DNA of 64,000 bases from Streptomyces sp. WMMC500 (GTDB lineage: Bacteria > Actinomycetota > Actinomycetes > Streptomycetales > Streptomycetaceae): positions 5,529,001 to 5,593,000 of the forward strand of contig NZ_CP114905.1 in NCBI RefSeq assembly GCF_027497195.1. Reading direction: 5' to 3'. The position numbers and the translations under genes were made by a program. This document shows, piece by piece, positions 26,670-33,965 of this stretch (its first letter is position 1; every line of letters begins with the position of its first letter). Under the pieces are notes generated by a model, which saw only the letters and a program-made list of their open reading frames with translations, was not told where the DNA came from and made no database searches.

Positions 26670-26837
26670 TCAGGGCCTGTGCTTGTCGAGAGGCTTGAAG
26701 ATGTCCTCGTCGTCATCCTTCGACGGGTCATCCGGCAGCGTCGGCTCATCGACGTCGATCGGCTCGATCTTGCGCGGCGGAAGGGTCTTGCGCCTTTCCC
26801 GCTCCACCTCGGACTCTGTCGACTTCTTCTCCGGCAT
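26670..26837 (-). CDS. 55-aa highly charged hypothetical protein
   Basis: A short protein with no cysteine, almost no hydrophobic residues and a strong charge pattern. The N-terminus is basic (MPEKKSTESEVERERRKTL), the centre is PPRKIEPIDVDEPTLPDD, and the C-terminus is acidic then basic (SKDDDEDIFKPLDKHRP). GGGGAG lies 4-5 nt before ATG 26837. It is set alone between two AfsR-like genes with its own hairpin downstream. I do not recognise the family. It may be an intrinsically disordered partner of the flanking regulators, but that is only positional inference. Confidence 0.5.
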   Translation of the reverse strand: MPEKKSTESEVERERRKTLPPRKIEPIDVDEPTLPDDPSKDDDEDIFKPLDKHRP

Positions 26838-27050
26838 GGTGCTCCCCCAGTCTCTGCTTTGGGCGTTCCGCAGCCGCCCGCCCGGCGACTCCCCCGCGGA
26901 TCGCCGGACGGGCCTTGCGTGGCCCCTCCGCCGGATCGTGCCGGTGAGTGACCTCGCGTGACCCGCCATTCCCCCGACGTGACGAGCCACTGACAAAGAG
27001 CATGACGGCTGGCGATAAACGTTCGATGAATGACTTCGTAGAGGAGACGT

Positions 27051-29966
27051 TCAGGCAGTCGTGGCGGGTTCCAGGAGAGCACGTACGTCTGCGGCTTCCG
27101 GCGAGTTCGTCTTCTCGTGCAGCACCGCCGCCTCGCTCCAGCACGCTTGCGCTCGTCCCTGCTGTCCGATCTGCTGAAGGCTTCGGCCGAGGGCAGTGAG
27201 CACCTGGGCGCGGTGCCAGTCGCCGCCGATGCCGTGAAGCCTCGTGAGCGCCTGCTCGGCGAGGGTCGCCGCCTGGGTGGGCTGCTCGGCCGCGAGGTGT
27301 GCTTCAGCCATACGGAACTGGGTCATGCCGTACCAGAGGTGCATCCTGTTCTCGCGGAAGAGCTTCAGGGCCGCGTCCAGTTGAGCGAGCGCGTGGTCCG
27401 GTCGGCCCGCGCCGGTGAGGATGATGCCCAGCGCGTACATGCAGTTGGCCATGCGGAAGCTGGGGCCCAGCTTGTGGTGGATGGCGAGAGCCTGCTCCGC
27501 GAGGTCGACGGCGAGTGCCGGCCGCCCGGCGTCGCTGTGCATGCGCGACAGATTGCTGAGTGCGCTTGCTTCGCCCGACAGGTTCCCGTCGGCGCGGTAC
27601 GCGGCGAGGGCGTCCTCTAGGTAGACGGCGGCGTCGGCGGAGCGCCCCTGGAGGTCGGCGATGATGCCCCGGTCGGAGGCCGCATGGCCGCAGATGACCG
27701 GATCCCCACTTGCGCGTGCCAGGCCCATCGCCGCGGCCGCGTGCTTGTCCGCCTGTTCGAACCGGCCGGAGTCGATGTGCGAGGCAGCCAGCACATCGTG
27801 TGCCCGGCCTTCGCTGCGGGAATCGCCCAAGTGCCGGGCAGCCACGAGGAGGTGACCGGCGATCTGCGCGAACTGGTACGAATACGTTCCCGACTCGGCC
27901 AGGTCGACAGTGACCATCAGCAGGTCGACGGCGCGTGCGAGGGTGCCCTCGCCGGAAAGCTGCCGGGCGGTGGCCATTAGGCAGTCCGCCTCGGCCAGGC
28001 GCCAGTCCTGCGCACTATGCCGGTCGGCAAAGTGCAGGCCCTGATACGCCACCGGCGCCAGGTGCGAGGTGAGGGTGTCACCGGGGCGGTCCAGTTCGTA
28101 CACCCGCGCCGCCGTCGCCAGGTAGAAGTCCAGCAACCGCGACAGCGCCGCCTCGCGCTCGCTCGCCGGCTCCTCGCGCTCCGCGCAGTCGCGGGCGAAC
28201 AGCCTGACCAGATCATGGAAGCGGTAGCGGCCCGGGGCCGCGGACTCCACGAGGCTGGCGTCGACCAGGTCTTCCAGAAGCGCTTCCGCCTTCTCCGCCG
28301 TGCGGTCGACGATTGCCGCAGCGGAGGTGACCGAGATGTCCGGGCCGTCGGCCAGGCCCAGGAGGCGGAAGGCGCGGGCCTGTTCCGGTTCCAACTGGCC
28401 GTAGCCCAGCTCGAACGTGGCCTTCACCGCCAGGTCGCCCACGCGCAGCTCGTCCAGGCGGCGGTGTTCGTCCGACAGCTTCCGCGCCAGCACCGACACC
28501 GTCCACGTCCGGCGGGCCGCGAGCCGGGAGGCCGCGATGCGGATGGCCAGGGGGAGGAAGCCGCAGGCGGCGACCACGTCCATGGCCGCGTCGCGTTCCG
28601 GGGTCACGCGTTCTGCGCCGACGATGCGGGTGAAGAGCAGCAGCGCCTCGTCCGGGGCCATCACGTCCAGGTCGACGTGGTGGGCGCCCGCCAGGTCCGT
28701 CATCCGCGTGCGGGACGTGATCAGGGCCGCGCAGCCCTCCGTGCCGGGGAGGAGGGGGCGGATCTGGGCGGCGTCGCGGGCGTTGTCGAGGAGGGTCAGT
28801 ATGCGGCGGCCGGCGAGGACCGAGCGGTACAGGGCCGCGCGTTCGTCGACCGGTTCCGGGATGTCCGCGTCCGGGGTGCCGAGGGCGCGGAGGAACGCGC
28901 CGAGGACCGCGGCCGGTTCCGCCGGGGACGGGCCCGAGCCCTGGAGGTCCGCGTAGAGCTGGCCGTCGGGGAACGACTCGCGGGCGGCGTGTGCGACGTG
29001 CACCGCGAGCGTCGTCTTGCCGACCCCGCCGATGCCCGACACCGACGACACCGCCATCACCGTGTCCGGCGCGTTCGCCAGCTCCTTGCCCAGCTCCTCC
29101 ACGACCCCCACGCGCCCCGTGAAGTCCGAGACGGTTGCGGGCAGTTGCGCCGGGCGTACGACCCGGAACGGGGCGTCGCCCGCCAGGGGTTCCGCCTTCG
29201 GCGCGGCCAGTTCCTCGTCGGCCTGGAGGATGCGCTGCTGGAGGTCGGAGAGCTCCGGGCGCGGGTCGACGCCCAGCTCGTCCTGGAGGAGGCGGCGGGT
29301 GTCCGCGTACACGGCCAACGCCTCGGCCTGCCGGCCGCTGCGGTACAGCGCGAGCATCAGCAGCTCGCGGAACCGTTCCCGCAGCGGGTGGCCCGCGGTC
29401 AGCGCCGTCAGTTCCGAGACGGCCTCCGCGTGCTTGGCGGCGTCGAGGTCCAGCTCGATGCGGTGTTCCAGCAGGCTCAGGCGCAGCTCTTCGAGGCGGT
29501 CGCGGTGCCAGTCGGCGTACGGGCCGGGCACGCCGGCCAGCGGTTCGCCGGTGAACTGCGCGACCGCGCCCGCGTACAGCTCGCGGGCCTGCGCGAAGTC
29601 ACCCGCCGTGGCGGCGGATTCCGCGGAGCTGGCCAGCTTCTCCGCGGTGGCGACGTCGACCTCGGTGCCGTGGGCCCGGATCGCGTAGCCGCCGGCCTCG
29701 CTGACGAGCGCGTCGGCGCCGAGGGTGCGGCGCAGCCGGGACGCGTACGTCCGCAGCGCGGACACCGCGCGCGGCGGGGGCTCCTCGCCCCAGATGCCGT
29801 CGACCAGTTCCTGGGCCGTGGCGGTACGGCCGCCGCGCAGCAGCAGCGCCGCGAGCATCGCCCGCTGCTGCGGCGTGCCGACCGGGAGGGACTCCTCGCC
29901 GCGCCACGCACGAACGGGACCGAGCACGGCGAAGCGCAGCGCACTCGTCTCGTCAGTGTGGGCCAT
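27051..29966 (-). CDS. AfsR-like SARP/NB-ARC/TPR regulator, copy C
   Basis: A 971-aa paralogue with winged helix (LRFAVLGPVRAWRGEESLPV), BTAD, NB-ARC (GIGGVGKTTLAV, Lys317) and TPR. Its TPR part closely follows copy A (SGDPVICGHAASDRGIIADL and LAIHHKLGPSFRMANC occur in both), unlike copy B. The C-terminus diverges and ends SPEAADVRALLEPATTA. The start ATG 29966 is chosen for the GGGAGGGGG 7-8 nt upstream and alignment with the other copies; a longer frame to 30119 lacks such support. It is transcribed in the same direction as copy B and the small gene, but 200 bp separate them. Confidence 0.9.
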   Translation of the reverse strand: MAHTDETSALRFAVLGPVRAWRGEESLPVGTPQQRAMLAALLLRGGRTATAQELVDGIWGEEPPPRAVSALRTYASRLRRTLGADALVSEAGGYAIRAHGTEVDVATAEKLASSAESAATAGDFAQARELYAGAVAQFTGEPLAGVPGPYADWHRDRLEELRLSLLEHRIELDLDAAKHAEAVSELTALTAGHPLRERFRELLMLALYRSGRQAEALAVYADTRRLLQDELGVDPRPELSDLQQRILQADEELAAPKAEPLAGDAPFRVVRPAQLPATVSDFTGRVGVVEELGKELANAPDTVMAVSSVSGIGGVGKTTLAVHVAHAARESFPDGQLYADLQGSGPSPAEPAAVLGAFLRALGTPDADIPEPVDERAALYRSVLAGRRILTLLDNARDAAQIRPLLPGTEGCAALITSRTRMTDLAGAHHVDLDVMAPDEALLLFTRIVGAERVTPERDAAMDVVAACGFLPLAIRIAASRLAARRTWTVSVLARKLSDEHRRLDELRVGDLAVKATFELGYGQLEPEQARAFRLLGLADGPDISVTSAAAIVDRTAEKAEALLEDLVDASLVESAAPGRYRFHDLVRLFARDCAEREEPASEREAALSRLLDFYLATAARVYELDRPGDTLTSHLAPVAYQGLHFADRHSAQDWRLAEADCLMATARQLSGEGTLARAVDLLMVTVDLAESGTYSYQFAQIAGHLLVAARHLGDSRSEGRAHDVLAASHIDSGRFEQADKHAAAAMGLARASGDPVICGHAASDRGIIADLQGRSADAAVYLEDALAAYRADGNLSGEASALSNLSRMHSDAGRPALAVDLAEQALAIHHKLGPSFRMANCMYALGIILTGAGRPDHALAQLDAALKLFRENRMHLWYGMTQFRMAEAHLAAEQPTQAATLAEQALTRLHGIGGDWHRAQVLTALGRSLQQIGQQGRAQACWSEAAVLHEKTNSPEAADVRALLEPATTA

Positions 29967-30480
29967 GGCCGCCCCCTCCCCGGTCCCGGTGATTCCAGAT
30001 AGCCAAGTCTGCCCTGCCGGGGGTGTTTTAGTCAGCAGCGACAGCGCTGTGGCCGGGCCAATGGCCCAGTAAGTGGACGTTTTTCGGCCTTCAGGAGCAC
30101 ACCCCGCGCAGCAGCGCATCGTGTGATCCTCGCCGTGCGCCCCCGTCCACGTACGGCGGGTGAGCTGACGCCTCGTCAGGAGGGTGGTGCGGTCGGTCCG
30201 CGCCGACCACCTTGGCGAAGACGATCACGGTGGACGACCACATAGGCCAAACCTGTCGTGTACGGCAGTTCGGCTGGATTCTATATGCCCGGAAGAGGCG
30301 TTGCCCGTGCGGGCACGTCCGGAACAGGGGTGTCCGAAACCCGGGGGCGTGGCGGGGGCCCTGTAGTAGGGCCCACCGCCCTGTGCCCGGGTGCCGGAGC
30401 ACCTTCTGCCAAGCGCCCCGGCTCCCCGCGTCAACACCCCGTCTCAGCCCTCGTGTCAGCCCTTGTCTCAGCCCTCCGCC
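29967..30480. other. Intergenic region upstream of AfsR-like copy C
   Basis: About 500 bp without a supported gene. It should contain the promoter of the leftward copy C gene. A local AT-richer stretch lies near 30220-30290. Imperfect repeats of CTCAGCCCT/GTCAGCCCT occur at 30440-30485. Short open frames here look like chance. Confidence 0.4.
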
Positions 30481-30618
30481 TCAGCGCCCCAGCCAGATCG
30501 GGTTCGTCATCGCCACCATCGCCCCCGGCAGGCCGCTCGCCCCGCCGTCCGCCGCCGGGTGGCGGACCTCCGCGCGGACGAACGCCGCGTACGACGGCGT
30601 CGTCGGAGCCGGGGAGTG
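30481..30618 (-). pseudogene. C-terminal remnant of a PHP/metal-dependent hydrolase-like gene
   Basis: The minus strand encodes about 38 residues, YAAFVRAEVRHPAADGG, then GLPGAMVAMTNPIWLGR and a stop. This is like the C-terminal end of PHP-type metallohydrolases, which often finish with VRxEVR and ALTNPIWL. The frame loses coding character just where the IS200/IS605 tnpA begins, so the rest of the gene was probably displaced or deleted by the insertion. No matching 5' part was found on the far side of the element. Confidence 0.45.
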
Positions 30619-30619
30619 C

Positions 30620-31060
30620 TCACACCGGCCGGTTCTGTTGCTCGGTGTACTGCCTGACCACGGAGAGCGGGGTGCCACCCACCGTCCCGGCGAAGTAGGA
30701 CCGACCATAGTTTACTGGCCCGCCAGTAGTGGCGGGCCAGGTCGGGGAACTCCTGGCGCAGGCGGCGCGAGGGGACGCCCTTGAGGGAGTTCACGAGCTT
30801 GGTGACGGTGACCTTGGGCGGGAAGTTCACCAGGAGGTGTACGTGGTTGTCCTCGCCGTTGAACTCCACCAGCTCGCACTCGAAGTCCGCGCACACCGAC
30901 CGCATGATCTTCTCCATGTGTACCAGATAAATATCCGTGAACACCTTGTGTCGGAACTTGGTCACAAAGACCAAGTGGACATCATCACGAAAGCACAGTG
31001 CCGACCAGCTCTGATCTTCTGCGACTCTCCCGTAACCCAAATATGTATCGTGACCGTCAT
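30620..31060 (-). pseudogene. tnpA: IS200/IS605 Y1 transposase (TnpA), two frameshifts
   Basis: Three frames together spell a full-length HUH transposase of about 145 aa. Frame one begins at ATG 31060 with MTVTIHIWVTGESQKIRAGR and breaks near 30980-30988. Frame two gives DVHLVFVTKFRHKVFTD, the HUH motif in EDNHVHLLVNFPP, and LARHYWRASKLWS, then breaks near 30700-30706. Frame three gives SYFAGTVGGTPLSVVRQYTE, with the catalytic Tyr codon at 30647-30649, and stops at 30620. Because the nucleophilic Tyr is out of frame with the HUH metal site, the protein cannot be active. Its start overlaps that of tnpB on the other strand. Confidence 0.8.
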
Positions 31061-32282
31061 GCAGCTTCGGTACAGCTTCCGCCTGTACCCGGACACCGGC
31101 CAACGCGTCGCATTGGCGAGGGCGTTCGGGTGCGCCCGTGTCGTCTTCAACGACGCGGTGCGCGCTCGCGAGGACGCCCGTGCGGCGGGGGGAGCCTTCC
31201 CGAAGGCGGGTGAGCTCTCGAAGAAGCTGATCACTGCCGCGAAGCAGAGCCCGGCACGGTCTTGGCTGGGCGAGGTCTCCTCGGTCGTCCTCCAGCAGTC
31301 CTTGCGGGACGCCGAGACGGCCTACCGCAACTTCTTCGCCTCCCTCAAGGGCACCCGCAAGGGCCCGAAGCTGGGCCCGCCCCGCTTCAAGTCCCGCAAG
31401 GATAAGCGGCAGTCGATCCGGTTCACCGCGAACGCCCGCTGGTCCCTCACCGACCGTCGTCAGCTGAGTCTGCCCAAGATCGGGGCGGTGAAGGTCAAGT
31501 GGTCGCGCACCCTGCCGACCACTCCCGCCACCGTCACCGTGATCAAGGACGCGGCGGGCAGGTACTTCGCCTCCTTCGTCATCGACACCGACCCCGCCGC
31601 CGACGCTGCCCGCATGCCCGACACGGACCACACCATCGGCATCGACCTGGGCCTGACCCATTTCGCGGTCCTGTCCACCGGCGAGAAGATCGACTCTCCC
31701 AGGTTCCTGCGCCGGGCGGAGAAGAAGCTCAAAAGGGCCCAGCGGGAGTTGTCCCGCAAGAAGAAGGGAAGCAAGAACCGGGACAAGGCCCGCCTGAAGG
31801 TCGCCCGCGCCCACGCGAAAGTGACCGACGCCCGCCACGAGTTCCACCATCAGCTCTCCACCCGCCTGATCCGCGAGAACCAAGCAATCGGCGTGGAAGA
31901 CCTGGCGGTCACCGCCCTGGCGCGCACCAAAATGGCCAAGTCCGTCCACGACGCGGGCTGGTCGAAGTTCATCAGCATGCTCGAATACAAAGCGGCCCGG
32001 TACGGCCGCACCCTAATCAAGATCGGCCGGTTCGAACCGACCTCCCAGACCTGCTCGGCCTGCGGACACCGAGACGGACCCAAACCACTCCACGTCCGGG
32101 AATGGACCTGCTCGGCCTGCGGCACGGTCCACGACCGGGACGTCAACGCGGCGACCAACGTGAAGAAGGCCGCCGGACTCGGCGGTGACAGCCTGCGGAG
32201 CGTAGATAAGACCGGACCTGATCCGGCACCACGTGAAGAAACAGGAAGCCACGGATTCCCGACCGAACCCCGTGCCGCGTAG
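31059..32282 (+). CDS. tnpB: TnpB RNA-guided nuclease (IS605 accessory protein)
   Basis: A 407-aa TnpB, the usual length for compact members. The RuvC-like active site looks complete: Asp196 in TIGIDLGLTHFAVLS, Glu280 in IGVEDLAV and Asp361 in HDRDVNAATN. The zinc finger has CSACGHRDGP and CSACGTVH. N-terminal MQLRYSFRLYPDTGQ is typical. TnpB binds an RNA from the element's right end and cuts DNA next to a short motif, which favours retention of the element. The gene appears intact although tnpA is broken. The start ATG 31059 has no strong Shine-Dalgarno and may be leaderless. Confidence 0.9.
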   Translation: MQLRYSFRLYPDTGQRVALARAFGCARVVFNDAVRAREDARAAGGAFPKAGELSKKLITAAKQSPARSWLGEVSSVVLQQSLRDAETAYRNFFASLKGTRKGPKLGPPRFKSRKDKRQSIRFTANARWSLTDRRQLSLPKIGAVKVKWSRTLPTTPATVTVIKDAAGRYFASFVIDTDPAADAARMPDTDHTIGIDLGLTHFAVLSTGEKIDSPRFLRRAEKKLKRAQRELSRKKKGSKNRDKARLKVARAHAKVTDARHEFHHQLSTRLIRENQAIGVEDLAVTALARTKMAKSVHDAGWSKFISMLEYKAARYGRTLIKIGRFEPTSQTCSACGHRDGPKPLHVREWTCSACGTVHDRDVNAATNVKKAAGLGGDSLRSVDKTGPDPAPREETGSHGFPTEPRAA

Positions 32283-32363
32283 CGGCACTGCAACGATCGA
32301 GAAGGCCAGAATCCCCGCCCTCGAGGGCAGGGTTGCAAGTCAAACGGGTCCTATACGCGCGCG
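32180..32363 (+). ncRNA. Putative TnpB guide RNA (omega/reRNA) at the right end
   Basis: In IS605 elements the guide RNA overlaps the tnpB 3' end, contains the right-end hairpin and runs into the flank, which supplies the guide. Here the scaffold would include the hairpin at 32313-32332 and end at TCAA (32343). The guide would be the next 16-20 nt, beginning ACGGGTCCTATACGCG. The 5' boundary is a guess. The placement is inferred from family knowledge plus the visible right end. Confidence 0.5.
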
Positions 32364-32435
32364 GAAAGGGAACACTGCGGGACGCGTGGGTCGTGGGGCT
32401 ACGGGCGGGACGGCCCGTACGGCCGGGACCCGCCG

Positions 32436-32849
32436 TCAGCGCCCGCGCACCCGCCCGCCGCGGCGCACGGCGCCCGCCGCGGCGCCGACCAGGCGCAGCA
32501 CGTGGCCGCCCAAGGCGTAGACCAGGACCAGGGCGCCGACGAGGAGCAACGGCCGTCCCCAGCCGACGTCGCCGTCCCCGTCCGTGGTCCCGGAGCCGCC
32601 GGACGTGGTGGTGCTCCCCGTGCCCGCCGAGAACCCGCCCGAGAACGTCCCCGTCCCCACGGTCGCGCCCATCGTCGACCCCGCGTTCATGCCGGGGTCG
32701 ACGTAGCGCCCGGCCGCGCTGCTCGCGCTGCCGATGCCGCCGCCCGACGTCTGCGCCACCGCGGTCCCGGGCAGCAGGAACACGCACGACGCGAGGGCGC
32801 ACCCCGTCCCTGACGCGAGCATCCTCAGCCGATGCCGTCGAACGCGCAT
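32436..32849 (-). CDS. Secreted/membrane-anchored Ser-Gly-Thr-rich small protein
   Basis: A 137-aa protein with an N-terminal signal peptide: basic RVRRHRLR, then a hydrophobic core GCALASCVFLLPGTAVA and a likely cleavage site after AVA. A low-complexity Ser/Gly/Thr region follows (SGGFSAGTGSTTTSGGSG). A C-terminal membrane segment (RPLLLVGALVLVYALGGHVL) and a basic tail end it. This is the layout of an exported protein held in the membrane by its C-terminus, without a sortase LPxTG motif. Function unknown. Codon bias and signal peptide argue that it is real. Confidence 0.65.
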   Translation of the reverse strand: MRVRRHRLRMLASGTGCALASCVFLLPGTAVAQTSGGGIGSASSAAGRYVDPGMNAGSTMGATVGTGTFSGGFSAGTGSTTTSGGSGTTDGDGDVGWGRPLLLVGALVLVYALGGHVLRLVGAAAGAVRRGGRVRGR

Positions 32850-32929
32850 GACGAACCTCCCGGATCAGGGCGGGGGAATCGCTGCCGTGGGTTCTTTCCA
32901 GCGTACGGCTCCCGCCGGATACTGCGCGA

Positions 32930-33847
32930 ATGCGTATCTCCATGACGATCTTCCTCACCGACGAGACCGTCCGTCCCCCGGCCCTCGCGCGTGCGCTGGA
33001 GGAACGCGGCTTCCACGGGCTCTACCTGCCCGAGCACACGCACATCCCCGTCAGCCGCGACACCCCCTATCCGGCGGGTGAACCGCTGCCCCGCGAGTAC
33101 GGGCGCACCCTCGACCCCTTCGTCGCCCTCGGCCAGGCCGCCGCCGTCACCGAGCGGCTGGCGCTCGGCACCGGCATCACGCTCGTGGCCCAGCACGACC
33201 CGATCGTGCTGGCGAAGCAGGTCGCGACGCTCGACTTCCTCTCCGGCGGCCGGTTCACCCTGGGCGTCGGCTTCGGCTGGAACGTCGAGGAGGCCGACGA
33301 CCACGGCGTCGACTGGCGCGGCCGGCGGGAGCTGGGGCGGCGGCGGATGGGGCTGATGAACGCCCTCTGGGCGCCGGAGCCCACGGCGTACGACGCGGCG
33401 GAGGACCCGGCCGGCGCGGGTGACACGGCCGCCACGGCCGGCGGCGGCGGCGCGGTCCGTACCGCCGTACGGGCCTCCGAGGCGCACCCGAAGCCCGTCC
33501 AGGCACCCCGCGCGCGCAAGGGCGCGCCCCCGCTCCACGGGCCGCGCACCCTCCTCGGCGGCCGGCCGGGGCCGAACCTCTTCGCGCACGTCGCCGAGTA
33601 CGCCGACGGCTGGATGCCCATCGGCGGCGGCGGGCTCGCCGACAGCGTCCCGCGGCTGCGGCAGGTGTGGGAGGACGCCGGGCGGGACCCGGCGGCGCTG
33701 GAGGTGGTGCCGTACGCCGTGCGGCCGAGCGAGGGCAAGCTCGCGTACTTCGCCGAGCAGGGCGTACGGGAGACCGTCGTCCAACTCCCGCCCGCCGGTG
33801 AGACGGAGGTGCTGCGCCAGCTCGACGCATACGCCCGCTTCCTCTGA
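32930..33847 (+). CDS. LLM-class F420-dependent oxidoreductase
   Basis: A 305-aa luciferase-like protein of the F420-dependent subgroup. It has [79 protein letters not shown] and a late [14 protein letters not shown]. Between about residues 150 and 200, where relatives carry a short conserved loop, it has a low-complexity insert with [15 protein letters not shown]. The F420 use is supported by the fbiC gene starting about 120 bp downstream on the same strand. The substrate is not predictable. ATG 32930 fits the family start. Confidence 0.85.
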   Translation: MRISMTIFLTDETVRPPALARALEERGFHGLYLPEHTHIPVSRDTPYPAGEPLPREYGRTLDPFVALGQAAAVTERLALGTGITLVAQHDPIVLAKQVATLDFLSGGRFTLGVGFGWNVEEADDHGVDWRGRRELGRRRMGLMNALWAPEPTAYDAAEDPAGAGDTAATAGGGGAVRTAVRASEAHPKPVQAPRARKGAPPLHGPRTLLGGRPGPNLFAHVAEYADGWMPIGGGGLADSVPRLRQVWEDAGRDPAALEVVPYAVRPSEGKLAYFAEQGVRETVVQLPPAGETEVLRQLDAYARFL

Positions 33848-33965
33848 TCCGGCCGCAACCCCGCCCGCCGCGCCCGCCACCGCGGCCCCACCGCGGCCCA
33901 CCCGCGACCACCGTCGCCGCCCCGCGGTCGGCCACGGTGTCCGACCTGCCTCGTATGCTCGAATG

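Larger units (their letters stand above)
30620..32343. mobile_element. IS200/IS605-family element with divergent tnpA (broken) and tnpB
   Basis: The element contains a Y1 HUH transposase pseudogene on the minus strand and a TnpB gene on the plus strand, with start codons overlapping in CATG (31058-31061). The right end is recognisable: a short hairpin (32313-32332) followed by TTGCAAGTCAA, ending with the TCAA typical of IS605 cleavage sites at 32340-32343. The left end could not be fixed and may be missing, since only a few bases separate the tnpA stop from the PHP remnant. Confidence 0.8.

Noticed and set aside
20535..29966. Antibiotic biosynthetic cluster around the three SARP-type regulators
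   Set aside because: No polyketide, NRPS, terpene or RiPP enzymes occur between 19 and 30 kb; only regulators and one small gene are present.
28017..30002. Plus-strand frame across AfsR-like copy C
   Set aside because: It mirrors the NB-ARC gene, and the same shadow recurs opposite copies A and B, as expected for an antisense artefact of paralogues.
30091..30402. 103-codon minus-strand frame upstream of AfsR-like copy C
   Set aside because: There is no ribosome-binding site, the composition is random, and it overlaps the expected promoter region of copy C.
32780..32930. Riboswitch upstream of the F420 oxidoreductase
   Set aside because: No conserved riboswitch core could be recognised in the short gap; only ordinary GC-rich sequence is seen.
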